This document shows positions 33,759 to 44,852 of a stretch of 64,000 bases of DNA, piece by piece. This DNA comes from Fagopyrum homotropicum (Eukaryota; Streptophyta; Magnoliopsida; Caryophyllales; Polygonaceae). The DNA is taken from NCBI GenBank assembly GCA_033239125.1, contig BSWB01000003.1, forward strand, positions 35,665,001 through 35,729,000, in the 5' to 3' direction. The notes under the pieces were generated by a model that saw nothing but the letters and a program-made list of their open reading frames with translations, was not told the origin of the DNA and made no database searches. A program made the position numbers and the translations under genes. The first letter of the stretch is position 1. Each line of letters begins with the position of its first letter.

Positions 33759-36700
33759 TCATCAAATGTAATGGGAGGTGCCCTCACCCCATACTTTACC
33801 TCCATCGTGGGGTGAAGTAAGTAAATCTATCAAACGCTCCAACAAGTGTAAGTGTTCATCGGGGAATGAATCGTCTATGGGCGGGTCATCCTTCTCACGT
33901 GAAGATGTAGGTAGCTGGCTGAGGTGATCCGCAACAGAATTCTCGGATCCCTTCTTATCGCGGATCTCTAGGTCAAACTCTTGAAGCAAGAGAATCCATC
34001 GAATAAGGCGTGGCTTGGCATCTTTCTTAGCCAACAAGTAACGAATGGCTGCATGGTCGGTGTAGACAATGACTTTCACCCCAACTAAGTAGGAACGAAA
34101 CTTCTCGAAAGCATATACAACCGCCAACAACTCCTTCTCAGTGGTAGCGTAGTTGCGCTGGGCTACATCTAGCGTCTTGCTAGCATAGTAAATGGCGGTG
34201 GTCCGGCCATCCTTCTTTTGTCCAAGCACCGCTCCTACGGCTACATCACTAGCGTCACACATGACCTCAAAGGGCAAGGTCCAATCAGGAGGTTGGATAA
34301 TGGGAGCGGAGATCAACGCTTCCTTAATCCTGTAAAAAGCATCAAGACACTCCTGCGAAAACTCAAAAACAACATCTTTATTTAAGAGGTTAGTTAAAGG
34401 TTTAGAAATCTTAGAGAAGTCCTTGATGAATCTCTTGTAGAAACCTACATGCCCGAGAAAACTCCTCACACCTTTAACAGAACAAGGGGGAGAGAGTTTC
34501 TCAATAGTCTCGATCTTAGCGCGATCGACCTCAATGCCTCGATTAGAAACGAGGTGTCCTAGCACAATGCCTTCATTAACCATAAAATGACACTTCTCCC
34601 AATTCAAGACGAGATTAGTGTCTTCACATCTTTTAAGCACTAGCGAAAGGTTAGATAGGCAATCATCAAAAGAGGATCCGTATACGGAAAAATCATCCAT
34701 AAATACCTCCATGATATTCTCTATGTATTTGGAAAAGATAGCCATCATACATCGCTGGAAGGTAACGGATGCATTGCACAATCCAAATGGCATCCTCCGA
34801 TAGGCAAATGTCCCCCATGGACAAGTAAAAGTGGTCTTCTCCTGATCATCCGGATGGATAGGAATCTGGAAGAATCCACTATAGCCGTCCAAGTAGCAAA
34901 AGTGTGAATGCTGGGCCAACCGCTCGAGCATCTGATCGATGAAGGGAAGTGGAAAATGGTCCTTCCGTGTGGCCGTGTTCAGCTTCCTCTAATCGATGCA
35001 AACCCTCCAGCCCGTAATGGTCCTGGTTGGGATCAACTCGTTGTTCTTATTCGTCACAATGGTCATCCCTCCTTTCTTCGGAACGACATGCACCGGGCTA
35101 ACCCACTTGCTGTCCGAGATAGGATAAATAATACCTGCATCCAACAACTTAAGAATTTCTTTCTTCACAACCTCTTTCATGATCGGATTTAACCGTCTTT
35201 GAGGTTCCCGTGAAGTCTTATGATTATCTTCCATTAGAATTCTATGCATGCAGAAAGAAGGCTTAATGCCAATAAGATCGTCCGTGGTATAACCTATAGC
35301 CTTTCGATGCTTTCTCAGGACATGCATTAACTTAGACAGTTCAGATTCGGAAAGGGAAGCACTAACAATAACGGGATAAGTAGAATCCGGTCCAAGAAAG
35401 ACATACCTCAAGTGACTAGGGAGTTGTTTAAGCTCTACGACTGGGGGTGCTTTCTGAGGGGGATCCTTGCTTCCTCCTTCCAGTGGAGTGGATTCAGAAA
35501 CTGGACCTTCGGAAATCTCAGTTGAAGTCGTCTCGCCATCGACCTCGGTCGAGGCGCAGAGGCGTTGACCGAGATGTTCTTCAGTCGCCTCGCTCAGTCC
35601 AGGAAGTGCCTCGGTCGAGGTACTGCAACTGGAACCGAAATTGGAGATCTTCGTCTCCTGGATTAGTGTCTCAGTTTTAGCTTCTGGATCTTCTTCCAGT
35701 GCCTTCAAGCTCCGTATATCTGCATCACAAGAAGCATCTATACCTTCCTCTATTAAACTAAAACTTATAACTCGTTCGAGTGGATCGTTAATAAGGATAG
35801 AGCTCACCAATTCTCTTGATTCTTCCTCATCGTAGATGTTGAAGATATCATCAGTTAGCTGCTCCCCTTTCATGGCTGCAAGTAGTGCGAACTCCACCTC
35901 ATCGCCACCAATGTTGAATTTCAACTTGGCGTTCTTGCAATCCACATTGCAACCCGAAGTTACTAGAAATGGCCTCCCGAGAATAATAGGAATAGGATAA
36001 TCTGCGGGAATGTCAAGTACAACAAAATCTATAGGAAGATAGAAGTTACCTAACTTGACCGGAACGTCCTCCAAGATGCCCACGGGATGGGTGATGGAGC
36101 GATCCGCCATATAAAGTCGAATCTTGACCGGCTTGGGCTCTCCAAGTCCGATCTTCATGCATAGCTCCAGCGGGATGATGCTCACGCTGGCTCCTAGATC
36201 ACAAAGGGCTTCACAAGTGACATCCCCAACTTGAATGGGAATGCTAAATGAGCCGGGATCTCTTAATTTAGGTGGCATCTTCTCCTTCATGCTCTTAATA
36301 AGCTCCGAGGATTTAGATGTCATCCTAACTTCACCAAAGTCTTCCAATTTCCTTTTCCTTGATAGGATTTCTTTTAAGAACTTCCCATAGGCGGGCATTC
36401 CTAGAATAGCATCAAGGAAAGGAATGTTAATATGCAGCTTATTCATCAAGTCAAGGAACTTACCAAAGTGCTTGTCTAGATGTGCTCTGGCCCTTGACTG
36501 GGGGAATGGAAGTGGTGGTTTGTATGCAGGAGGTGGAACATAAACTTCAGTTTTCCCCTCCGCTTTCTGTTGCTCCGCCTCAGTTGGCATCTCTGTCGAG
36601 GTGTTCTTTGACTGGATCTGGACCGAGGTGGTCTGCGTCGAACGAGGTACTGGATCTGCAGTTTTAAGTCCACTCCTCGTCGTTATGGCCATGCACTGGC

Positions 36701-38287
36701 CCTTAGGGTTGCTTTCCGTCTTTGCTGGAAGCTTCCCTGGATCTCTTGGCGCTTCATTCGCCCTACTCGCAAGTTGTTGTTCGAAGGACTTTTGGGCCCT
36801 CGAAAATGAAGTCATAGAATTCTCCATAGCGCTAAGCTTGATCAAGATAGCCTCCAGAAATGCGTCTTTCTTTTCCGGCTGAGACGAACTTGATCCTTGC
36901 CCCTGGCTCTTCAATGGAGTAGAAGAAGAAGAAGGGGAAGAGAGGAAAGGGTTAGAGGAATTATTAGAGTTGGAGTTAGAATAATTGTTACCAGGATTCT
37001 GGTTGCTTTGATTGTTCGTCCTCCAATTGTTGCTATTGGACCCTCTATTGTTGTTGTTGTTGTAGTTATTGTTCCGGGAACCTTTGTTGTTGTTACGGTA
37101 TCCATAGTTGTTGTTCCTTTGTCCTTGCTCTTCCTTCTTGGTTTGAGCAACCAAGAGTTCCTTCAATTGCTTCACGTCATTATTCAAAGACGTGAGTTGA
37201 TTGTTGTTGGATTGAGTCTCTTGAAAGTTGACTCTTTTAACTCCACCTTCATCTCCTTGGTGGGTATATTTCTCCATGTGCAAGACTTGCTTCTCAATGA
37301 AGTCCCAAACCTCGTCAATCGCCATGTCCATGAAGGTACCGGCGGAGAGTAGTTGGAGATTGAACTGGGTGCTTCCGTCCAGTCCTTTGAAGTAGATCTC
37401 TAACAACTCGATTTTTGGAATCCCATGATGTGGGCAATCCAAAAGGATGTCCTTGAACCGCTCCCATGACTTGTACAAGCTCTCCTTGTCCTTCATAATA
37501 AAAGCATTGATCTTCCCTCTCATTTCAGCTGTCTTTGAAGGGGAAAGAATTTGGTCAAGAATTCCGTAGTCATCTCTTCCCATGTGCTGATTTTTCCTGG
37601 AGGAAGAGATTGATACCAAGTAAGAGCTCTATCTTTTAAAGAAAAGTAAAAAGGTCTTAGCTTGTAGTTGTTATTTTCAATTCTGGAAGGTCGTAAGGTT
37701 TCCATCAAGATCTCGTAGTTTTGAAGATGTTGATGTGGTGATTCCTTCTCCATCCCTCCGAATTGGCATTGGAGAATTATGGATAGAACTTGCGGCCGAA
37801 GTTCGTAGTCATGGTCCGCTGGATCTCCTAGGTTGACTCCTGGACGCCTCAGTTGTTGATTAGGGTCCATCCTTTGACCTAGGGTTTGTGGGATTCCTGC
37901 AAGAAGAACATCTCGGACTGGCATCCGAGGTGGATGTATCTCGGCCGGGGCGTCTGGTACTGGAACCTGCCTCGGTCGAGGGTCAGCAATTGGAACCTGC
38001 CTCGGTCCAGCATCGGGAACTGGGTTGTCCCTCGGTCGAAGTAGAATCTGGTCTCGTATGACGGCCATTTCTGCTTCGATTGCTTCAGTTTTGGTGCGAG
38101 TTTCTTCCTTCTCTCGCCTTAGTTCTTCCTTGCTGAGGCGTAGCAGCTCTAACACCTCTTTCAATTCGGCCTCAAGATCGCGGTTGTCTTGTTGGGCCAT
38201 CTTCGCTTCTCTTAAGCGTCGCTTGTATGTCTTTTCTGGTTCGGGATCGTAAGGAACGATTTCTTTCCCAGTGCGGGTTCTTCGCAT
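33759..38287 (-). pseudogene. gag-protease-RT-RNase H polyprotein of the nested Gypsy element
   Basis: The start Met (MRRTRTGKEIVPYDPE) is at 38287. Gag reads QVLSIILQCQFGG, PHQHLQNYEILMETL, KDRALTWYQSLP. Near 37540 the frame shifts (FFPLQRQLK versus SKTAEMRGKINAF) and stays open to 34989. It then holds an Asn-rich linker, AITTRSGL, PPPAYKPPLPFPQSRARA, and a protease with ALCDLGASVSII and ILGRPFLVTSG. A TAG at 34986-34988 interrupts CID(stop)RKLN at the start of the RT. The RT core follows (YLDGYSGFFQIPI, FMDDFSVYG), then RNase H (MCDASDVAVGAVLGQ, YTDHAAIRYLL) ending near 33762. Only one stop and one frameshift were found, so this copy is younger than its host. No integrase follows. Confidence 0.88.
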
Positions 38288-38413
38288 ATACCTAAGAAAG
38301 AACCTGCAAAAGTCACTCAAGTAGAGTGGTTAGATGACACGGGGGCAAGTGCCCCAAGAGCAAACCGTACCAGCTCGGTCTAGACCAAGTCCCCGGCAAC
38401 GGCGCCAAAAACT

Positions 38414-40182
38414 TGTTCGCTCCAAACGGTGTGTGCAAGCTTTAAATTTATAACCCTAGACTTAAGCTTAAAACAAGGATGCGAACCCGCAGTGTACGGG
38501 TCAATCGTAGTAAAAAGCAAGAAATTCCAGGGGTCGATCACAGGAACTCGGTGAAACAAAGTCAATAACGGTAAGCTTCGTGAATACTAACCACAAGAGC
38601 AATTAACACAATCAAAGATGAATAAGAAGTCAATAAAGCAAACATGCAATTCTAGGGATTAAAGCGTCTAGTTGTGGTTCCAACTCAAGATCTAAAGATA
38701 AGCGGACAAAGCTGAGATTTTTGCAAGGGGAAGGTGTTACTAAAGTGGAGTAGATCACCGGGTAAGTCTCACTATTCTCTAATCCTAAACCGTAACTCCT
38801 ATTACCGGGTAAGTCTCAAGGAATGAAGATAAAGAACTATAATCTCAAACTAACACACCATCTAAGGGAATAGAATCAACATTTACCGGGTAAGTCTCAG
38901 GCTAACTCACAAAGATGGGATGGAAGCACACTCAAACCCCAATAAAGGATAAACCTTTATTACCTACGCTTATGATCGTTGGTATACAAACTAAGGAATT
39001 ACCGGGTAAGTCTCATCCTAAGCTTGCTTTGAACCAGGAAAGGTGTAATAAGGATAGGATTTGGCAAACTCTAACACTTAACTCTCAGTTTAGGATCAGA
39101 TAAGTCACCTCGGTCATCCGAATTCCACCCTGGCCGAGATGTTCATCGACTGAGCGAGATGCTTAGGGTTAAGGTTAAAGACTCGAACTTTCAGGGTCCT
39201 ACTGGAATCTAAGACTATTCTATCATTGTTTTTCCCACAACCTTCAGCCAATCACCCTAGAATCACACAAGGAAATTAGCCACTCATCATCATTATGAAA
39301 GTATTAAATATATGGGAAGAAGGTGAATATTTGAACAAGAAGAATTTAATGGAAAAGACTTCAATAACTGAATCAAATATCACAACAAAAGCATTCCTTG
39401 GATAGCAATCCAACAAGCAAGACAACAAGGAAGAGAATCTAAGGTAATCTTACAAGAAAACCTCCAAAAGCTATAAAAGCTACAATCTTCAATCTTCCTT
39501 CAACCTTCAAAAAGGTTCTTCAAATCTCCCAACTGGAGTATGGCTGCTGCGATGTATGCGAGATCTCCTCGTAAGCAAGATGTTATGCAAGATGTGATAG
39601 CGGGTCCTCGATTTGTGGGAAATCCATCCCTTTTTATAGGAAAATAACCCTCCAAAGATAATATATCTTAGAAAGATCTTTTCCCATAAAAATAGGTAAA
39701 ATATAAGATCTTCTTCCTACCAGGAGCCAAGCCCAAAAATATAAGATCACCTTCCAAAGATAAAAGATCTCAGCCAAGAATAAAATATTCTTGCTGCGTC
39801 CTAGGTGTTCGCCTCGGTCGAGTCGGCGTCTCTGGATCACCTCGGTCGAGATGAATCTCTGGTCAACCGAGGTGAGTCATAACTGAATGTGAAATCTCTC
39901 AAAACTGGTCCAAAGTGAATCCTTAATCCATGGCTATGCTTCCTGGATGGTTCCTTATGCTCCTCAATGTAGCTCCAATGACTCCATAGCTCCTTTTGTT
40001 CCTTTTTGATGCAAAACGTGCCATTTTACCTACAATTACAGCAAAACTAGGTGTAGACCTCGATTCTCGCAAAGGTAGATGAAATGGTAATATAATCACA
40101 TAATATACATACAAACATGCAGATTATGAAAGATAAAACGTCCAAACAAACCCCAAAATATAGACTATAATTCATGCTATCA
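38414..40182 (-). repeat. 5' LTR of the nested Gypsy element (1,769 bp)
   Basis: This is the complete LTR. Its minus-strand TATA box (CCTATAAAAA) is at 39640-39631. CTCGGTCGAG occurs at about 39812 and 39841. The last 388 bp on plus (39795-40182) are also present at 41971-42358 because of the tandem duplication. The tRNA-Asp-type primer site lies directly outside at 38390-38412 (minus). Confidence 0.9.
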
Positions 40183-43100
40183 GTTCCTCACCAATTTCTT
40201 TCTGCCATCCAAGACGGCGGAATTGAGAGGTAAGATTAATGCATTTTCTATGAAAACTAACGAAAGTTTGTTTCAATCATGGAAAAGATTTCAGGACCTC
40301 TTATTAGATTGCCCACACCATGACATTTCAAAATTTGAGTTGCTAGAGATTTACTACAAGGGGTTGGATGTGGATACACAATTCAACCTCCAATCTCTCT
40401 CTTGTGGTACATTCATGGACATGAGAGAGGATGATGCTTGGGACTTCATTGAGAAGCAAGCCCAAGTGATTGAGAAGTATTCCCACCGGAAGATTGAGCC
40501 AGGAGTGAAGCTAACACAAGCTGCACAAACTCAAATCTTTTCCCTTAATACCGAAATCAAGGAGTTGAAGGAAATTATTAGAGCTGGCCTTCAACAGCCA
40601 AAGGAGCAAGATGTTGGCTACTTAGGCAACAACAATAACAACAACCACCACCAAGGGAACCGGAACAATAACCGAAACAACAATTGGAACAACAATAATT
40701 GGAATAACAACAACAACAACCGAAATTCCAACAACAATTGGCGTTCCAACCAACAACAACAAAATTTCGGTAATCCCTATTCAAATTCTGGAAATTCACT
40801 AACATCTCCCTCTTCTTCTACCCCTTTGAAAAGTCAGGGGCAAACATCAAATGATTCAAACAATAAGGAGAAGGAGAAGCCCGATCCTATGTTGGAGACA
40901 ATTCTAGGAAAGCTTCAAGGGCTAGAGTGATACATAACTAAGGTTGATAAAGCTCAAAAATCTTTAGAAAACCATATGTTCAGCAACGCTGAAGAAGTTC
41001 CTAGGGATCAAGGAAAGCTTCCCGAGAAGACGGAGGACAACCCAAAGGGAAGGGTGATGGCTATCACCACTAGGAGTGGCGTTACAACTACCGACCCGCA
41101 ATCCAAGTTTGTGGAAGTCCTAGCTGAGAAGGAGAAGGATAAGGGGAAGGAGAAGGAAGATGTCTACGTTCCTCCTCCAGCTTATAAACCTCCCCTACCA
41201 TTCCCGCAGTCTAGAGCAAGAGCGTGCTTAGACAAGCAATTCGGTAAGTTTATTGAACTCATGAGCAAACTGCATATTAATATACCTTTCATTGATGCAA
41301 TTGTAGGTATGCCCGCTTATAGGAAGTTCTTGAAAGAGCTCCTCTCTAGCAAGAGGAAGCTAGAGGACTTTGGAGAAGTCAAGATGAGTTCGGAATCTTC
41401 GGAGCTCATCAAAACGATGACTGAAAAGATGCCCCCAAAGCTGAGAGATCCGGGGTCATTTTGCGTTCCAATTAGAGTAGGAGAAGTCACATGTGATGCT
41501 CTTTGTGACTTGGGAGCAAGTGTAAGCATTATTCAATTTGCTTTGTGTAGGAAGATCGGTTTAGGCGAACCTAAACCGGTTAAGATGACGTTATACATGG
41601 TGGATCGATCCATAACTCGTCCCGTCGGTATCATTGAGGACGTCCCAGTCAAGCTCGGTAAGTTTTACATTCCCATTTACTTTGTAGTGCTTGACATTCC
41701 TGCAGATTGTCCGGTTCCGATCATACTCGGAAGACCGTTTCTTGCAACATCCGGTTATATAGTGGATTGCAAGAATGATAGATTGGCGTTTGACATAGGT
41801 GAAGAGAAGGTTGAGTTTGTTCTCTCAAATTTGGTGAAAGAGCCAACTCTTGGAGAGGACATGTTCAATGTCTATGATGAGGAAGCATCTAGAGAAGAAG
41901 CAAGCTCGATTCTATTCAAGGATCCATTGCAAAAGGTTCAAAAACTTTTCCAAATACAGTTGGACCATGATGCGTCCTAGGTGTTCGCCTCGGTCGAGTC
42001 GGCGTCTCTGGATCACCTCGGTCGAGATGAATCTCTGGTCAACCGAGGTGAGTCATAACTGAATGTGAAATCTCTCAAAACTGGTCCAAAGTGAATCCTT
42101 AATCCATGGCTATGCTTCCTGGATGGTTCCTTATGCTCCTCAATGTAGCTCCAATGACTCCATAGCTCCTTTTGTTCCTTTTTGATGCAAAACGTGCCAT
42201 TTTACCTACAATTACAGCAAAACTAGGTGTAGACCTCGATTCTCGCAAAGGTAGATGAAATGGTAATATAATCACATAATATACATACAAACATGCAGAT
42301 TATGAAAGATAAAACGTCCAAACAAACCCCAAAATATAGACTATAATTCATGCTATCAGTTCCTCACCAATTTCTTTCTGCCATCCAAGACGGCGGAATT
42401 GAGAGGTAAGATTAATGCATTTTCTATGAAAACTAACGAAAGTTTGTTTCAATCATGGAAAAGATTTCAGGACCTCTTATTAGATTGCCCACACCATGAC
42501 ATTTCAAAATTTGAGTTGCTAGAGATTTACTACAAGGGGTTGGATGTGGATACACAATTCAACCTCCAATCTCTCTCTTGTGGTACATTCATGGACATGA
42601 GAGAGGATGATGCTTGGGACTTCATTGAGAAGCAAGCCCAAGTGATTGAGAAGTATTCTCACCGGAAGATTGAGCCGGGAGTGAAGCTAACACAAGCTGC
42701 ACAAACTCAAATCTTTTCCCTTAATACCGAAATCAAGGAGTTGAAGGAAATTATTAGAGCTGGCCTTCAACAGCCAAAGGAGCAAGATGTTGGCTACTTA
42801 GGCAACAACAATAACAACAACCACCACCAAGGGAACCGGAACAATAACCGAAACAACAATTGGAACAACAATAATTGGAATAACAACAACAACAACCGAA
42901 ATTCCAACAACAATTGGCGTTCCAACCAACAACAACAAAATTTCGGTAATCCCTATTCAAATTCTGGAAATTCACTAACATCTCCCTCTTCTTCTACCCC
43001 TTTGAAAAGTCAGGGGCAAACATCAAATGATTCAAACAATAAGGAGAAGGAGAAGCCCGATCCTATGTTGGAGACAATTCTAGGAAAGCTTCAAGGGCTA

Positions 43101-44114
43101 GAGTGATACATAACTAAGGTTGATAAAGCTCAAAAATCTTTAGAAAACCATATGTTCAGCAACGCTGAAGAAGTTCCTAGGGATCAAGGAAAGCTTCCCG
43201 AGAAGACGGAGGACAACCCAAAGGGAAGGGTGATGACTATCACCACTAGGAGTGGCGTTACAACTACCGACCCGCAATCCAAGTTTGTGGAAGTCCTAGC
43301 TGAGAAGGAGAAGGATAAGGGGAAGGAGAAGGAAGATGTCTACGTTCCTCCTCCAGCTTATAAACCTCCCCTACCATTCCCGCAGTCTAGAGCAAGAGCG
43401 TGCTTAGACAAGCAATTCGGTAAGTTTATTGAACTCATGAGCAAACTGCATATTAATATACCTTTCATTGATGCAATTGTAGGTATGCCCGCTTATAGGA
43501 AGTTCTTGAAAGAGCTCCTCTCTAGCAAGAGGAAGCTAGAGGACTTTGGAGAAGTCAAGATGAGTTCGGAATCTTCGGAGCTCATCAAAACGATGACTGA
43601 AAAGATGCCCCCAAAGCTGAGAGATCCGGGGTCATTTTGCGTTCCAATTAGAGTAGGAGAAGTCACATGTGATGCTCTTTGTGACTTGGGAGCAAGTGTA
43701 AGCATTATTCAATTTGCTTTGTGTAGGAAGATCGGTTTAGGCGAACCTAAACCGGTTAAGATGACGTTATACATGGTGGATCGATCCATAACTCGTCCCG
43801 TCGGTATCATTGAGGACGTCCCAGTCAAGCTCGGTAAGTTTTACATTCCCATTTACTTGGTAGTGCTTGACATTCCTACAGATTGTCCGGTTCCGATCAT
43901 ACTCGGAAGACCGTTTCTTGCAACATCCGGTTATATAGTGGATTGCAAGAATGATAGATTGGCGTTTGACATAGGTGAAGAGAAGGTTGAGTTTGTTCTC
44001 TCAAATTTGGTGAAAGAGCCAACTCTTGGAGAGGACATGTTCAATGTCTATGATGAGGAAGCATCTAGAGAAGAAGCAAGCTCGATTCTATTCAAGGATC
44101 CATTGCAAAAGGTT
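39795..44114 (+). repeat. 2,176-bp tandem duplication across the junction of two Gypsy elements
   Basis: Segment 39795-41938 (end of the nested LTR, GTTCC, and host gag-protease) recurs at 41971-44114 with very few substitutions. Between the copies lie 32 bp (41939-41970) that belong to neither. Because the unit includes the LTR end of the nested element, the duplication happened after that insertion. The near identity means it is recent, or an assembly error. Confidence 0.9.
40188..41938 (+). pseudogene. Athila-like gag-protease, first copy of the duplication
   Basis: Gag resumes with LTNFFLPSKTAELRGKINAF and DLLLDCPHHDISKFELLEIY, followed by an Asn-rich stretch (about 40627-40750) and SQGQTSNDSNNKEKEK. 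A TGA after KLQGLE (40928-40930) stops the frame. It continues with DQGKLPEKTEDNPKGRVMAI, PPPAYKPPLPFPQSRARA and the aspartic protease (ALCDLGASVSII, ILGRPFLATSG). At 41938 the element sequence ends in filler DNA and the second copy begins. This copy has no RT attached. Confidence 0.88.
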
Positions 44115-44816
44115 ATCACCATGAGCATCATGGAGAAAGGAGAAGAAGTGGATTGCAATGAGGAGATTGAAGCCTTGGAGGAGCTAAAAGAAGCGCATGA
44201 GGAAGAGTTTGAAAAACTCTATGATGGGTCAGAAAACGTGAGGAATCACGGCCAGTCGTGCTATTCCACGGCCGTGGTTTCCCCCAACATGACCGTAATC
44301 AGCTATTCGGAGAGCTCCAGTAAGTTACACGGCCAAAACCACGGCCGTGGAACCACCAGTGGTGCCGTAATTGACTTCCATGCCCTAAACCACGGCCGTG
44401 GAAGTAACAATGATGCCGTAATTTTGGGTATTTCAGAGAACAATTCCGTTCTTTCCACAAATACTCTTGAGTCTTCTTCCACCACTCCTACACCCTTAGA
44501 GACCTCTAAGGAAGCGTCGGACACATCTCAAGACTCATCAAGTACATCAATAGCAATGGAATTGAAGCCACTTCCCACACATCTTCGGTATGCATTTCTT
44601 GGAACTAATTCTACTTTTCCCGTAATTGTTAGTTCCGAATTAAGTGAAGTTGAACATGAGAGACTAATGGCTGTTCTAAGGAAACATAGGAAAGCCTTAG
44701 GTTATACTATAGAGGATCTTGTAGGAATTAAATCATCATTATGCATGCACAAGATTCTAATGGAGGAAGATTTTAAGCCTTCGAGACAACCTCAAAGACG
44801 GTTAATCCGATCATGA
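42364..44816 (+). pseudogene. Athila-like gag-protease-linker, second copy, joined to pol
   Basis: It is the same as the first copy to 44114, including the TGA after KLQGLE (43104-43106). It then continues into the protease-RT linker: an acidic stretch (EEIEALEELKEAHEEEFEKL), then 44230-44420, which encodes repeated NHGRG and HGQ motifs over copies of CCACGGCCGTGG, then a Ser/Thr-rich part. The start of the RT region follows (ELKPLPTHLRYAFLG, RKHRKALGYTIEDLVG). The frame is lost at about 44812, just before the region that continues at 44853. Confidence 0.88.
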
Positions 44817-44852
44817 AGGAGGTTTTCAAGAAGGAGAAAGGAGATTCTTAAG

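Larger units (their letters stand above)
31266..40182 (-). mobile_element. Second Athila-like Gypsy element, minus strand, nested in the first; integrase missing
   Basis: It is flanked by GTTCC on both sides (31261-31265 and 40183-40187). Read on the minus strand: 5' LTR 40182-38414, primer site, gag-protease-RT-RNase H (38287-33759), a second leader-like segment (33640-33524), a 343-codon ORF (33514-32483), and a shortened 3' LTR (about 32567-31266). There is no integrase domain between RNase H and the leader-like copy. The LTR ends on the minus strand are TGATAGCATG and GAGCGAACA, related to the LTR ends of the host element, so both are members of one lineage. Confidence 0.88.

Noticed and set aside
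36897..37352. A 151-codon plus-strand frame rich in Val and Ile
   Set aside because: It is the complement of the Asn-rich gag linker of the minus-strand Gypsy element.
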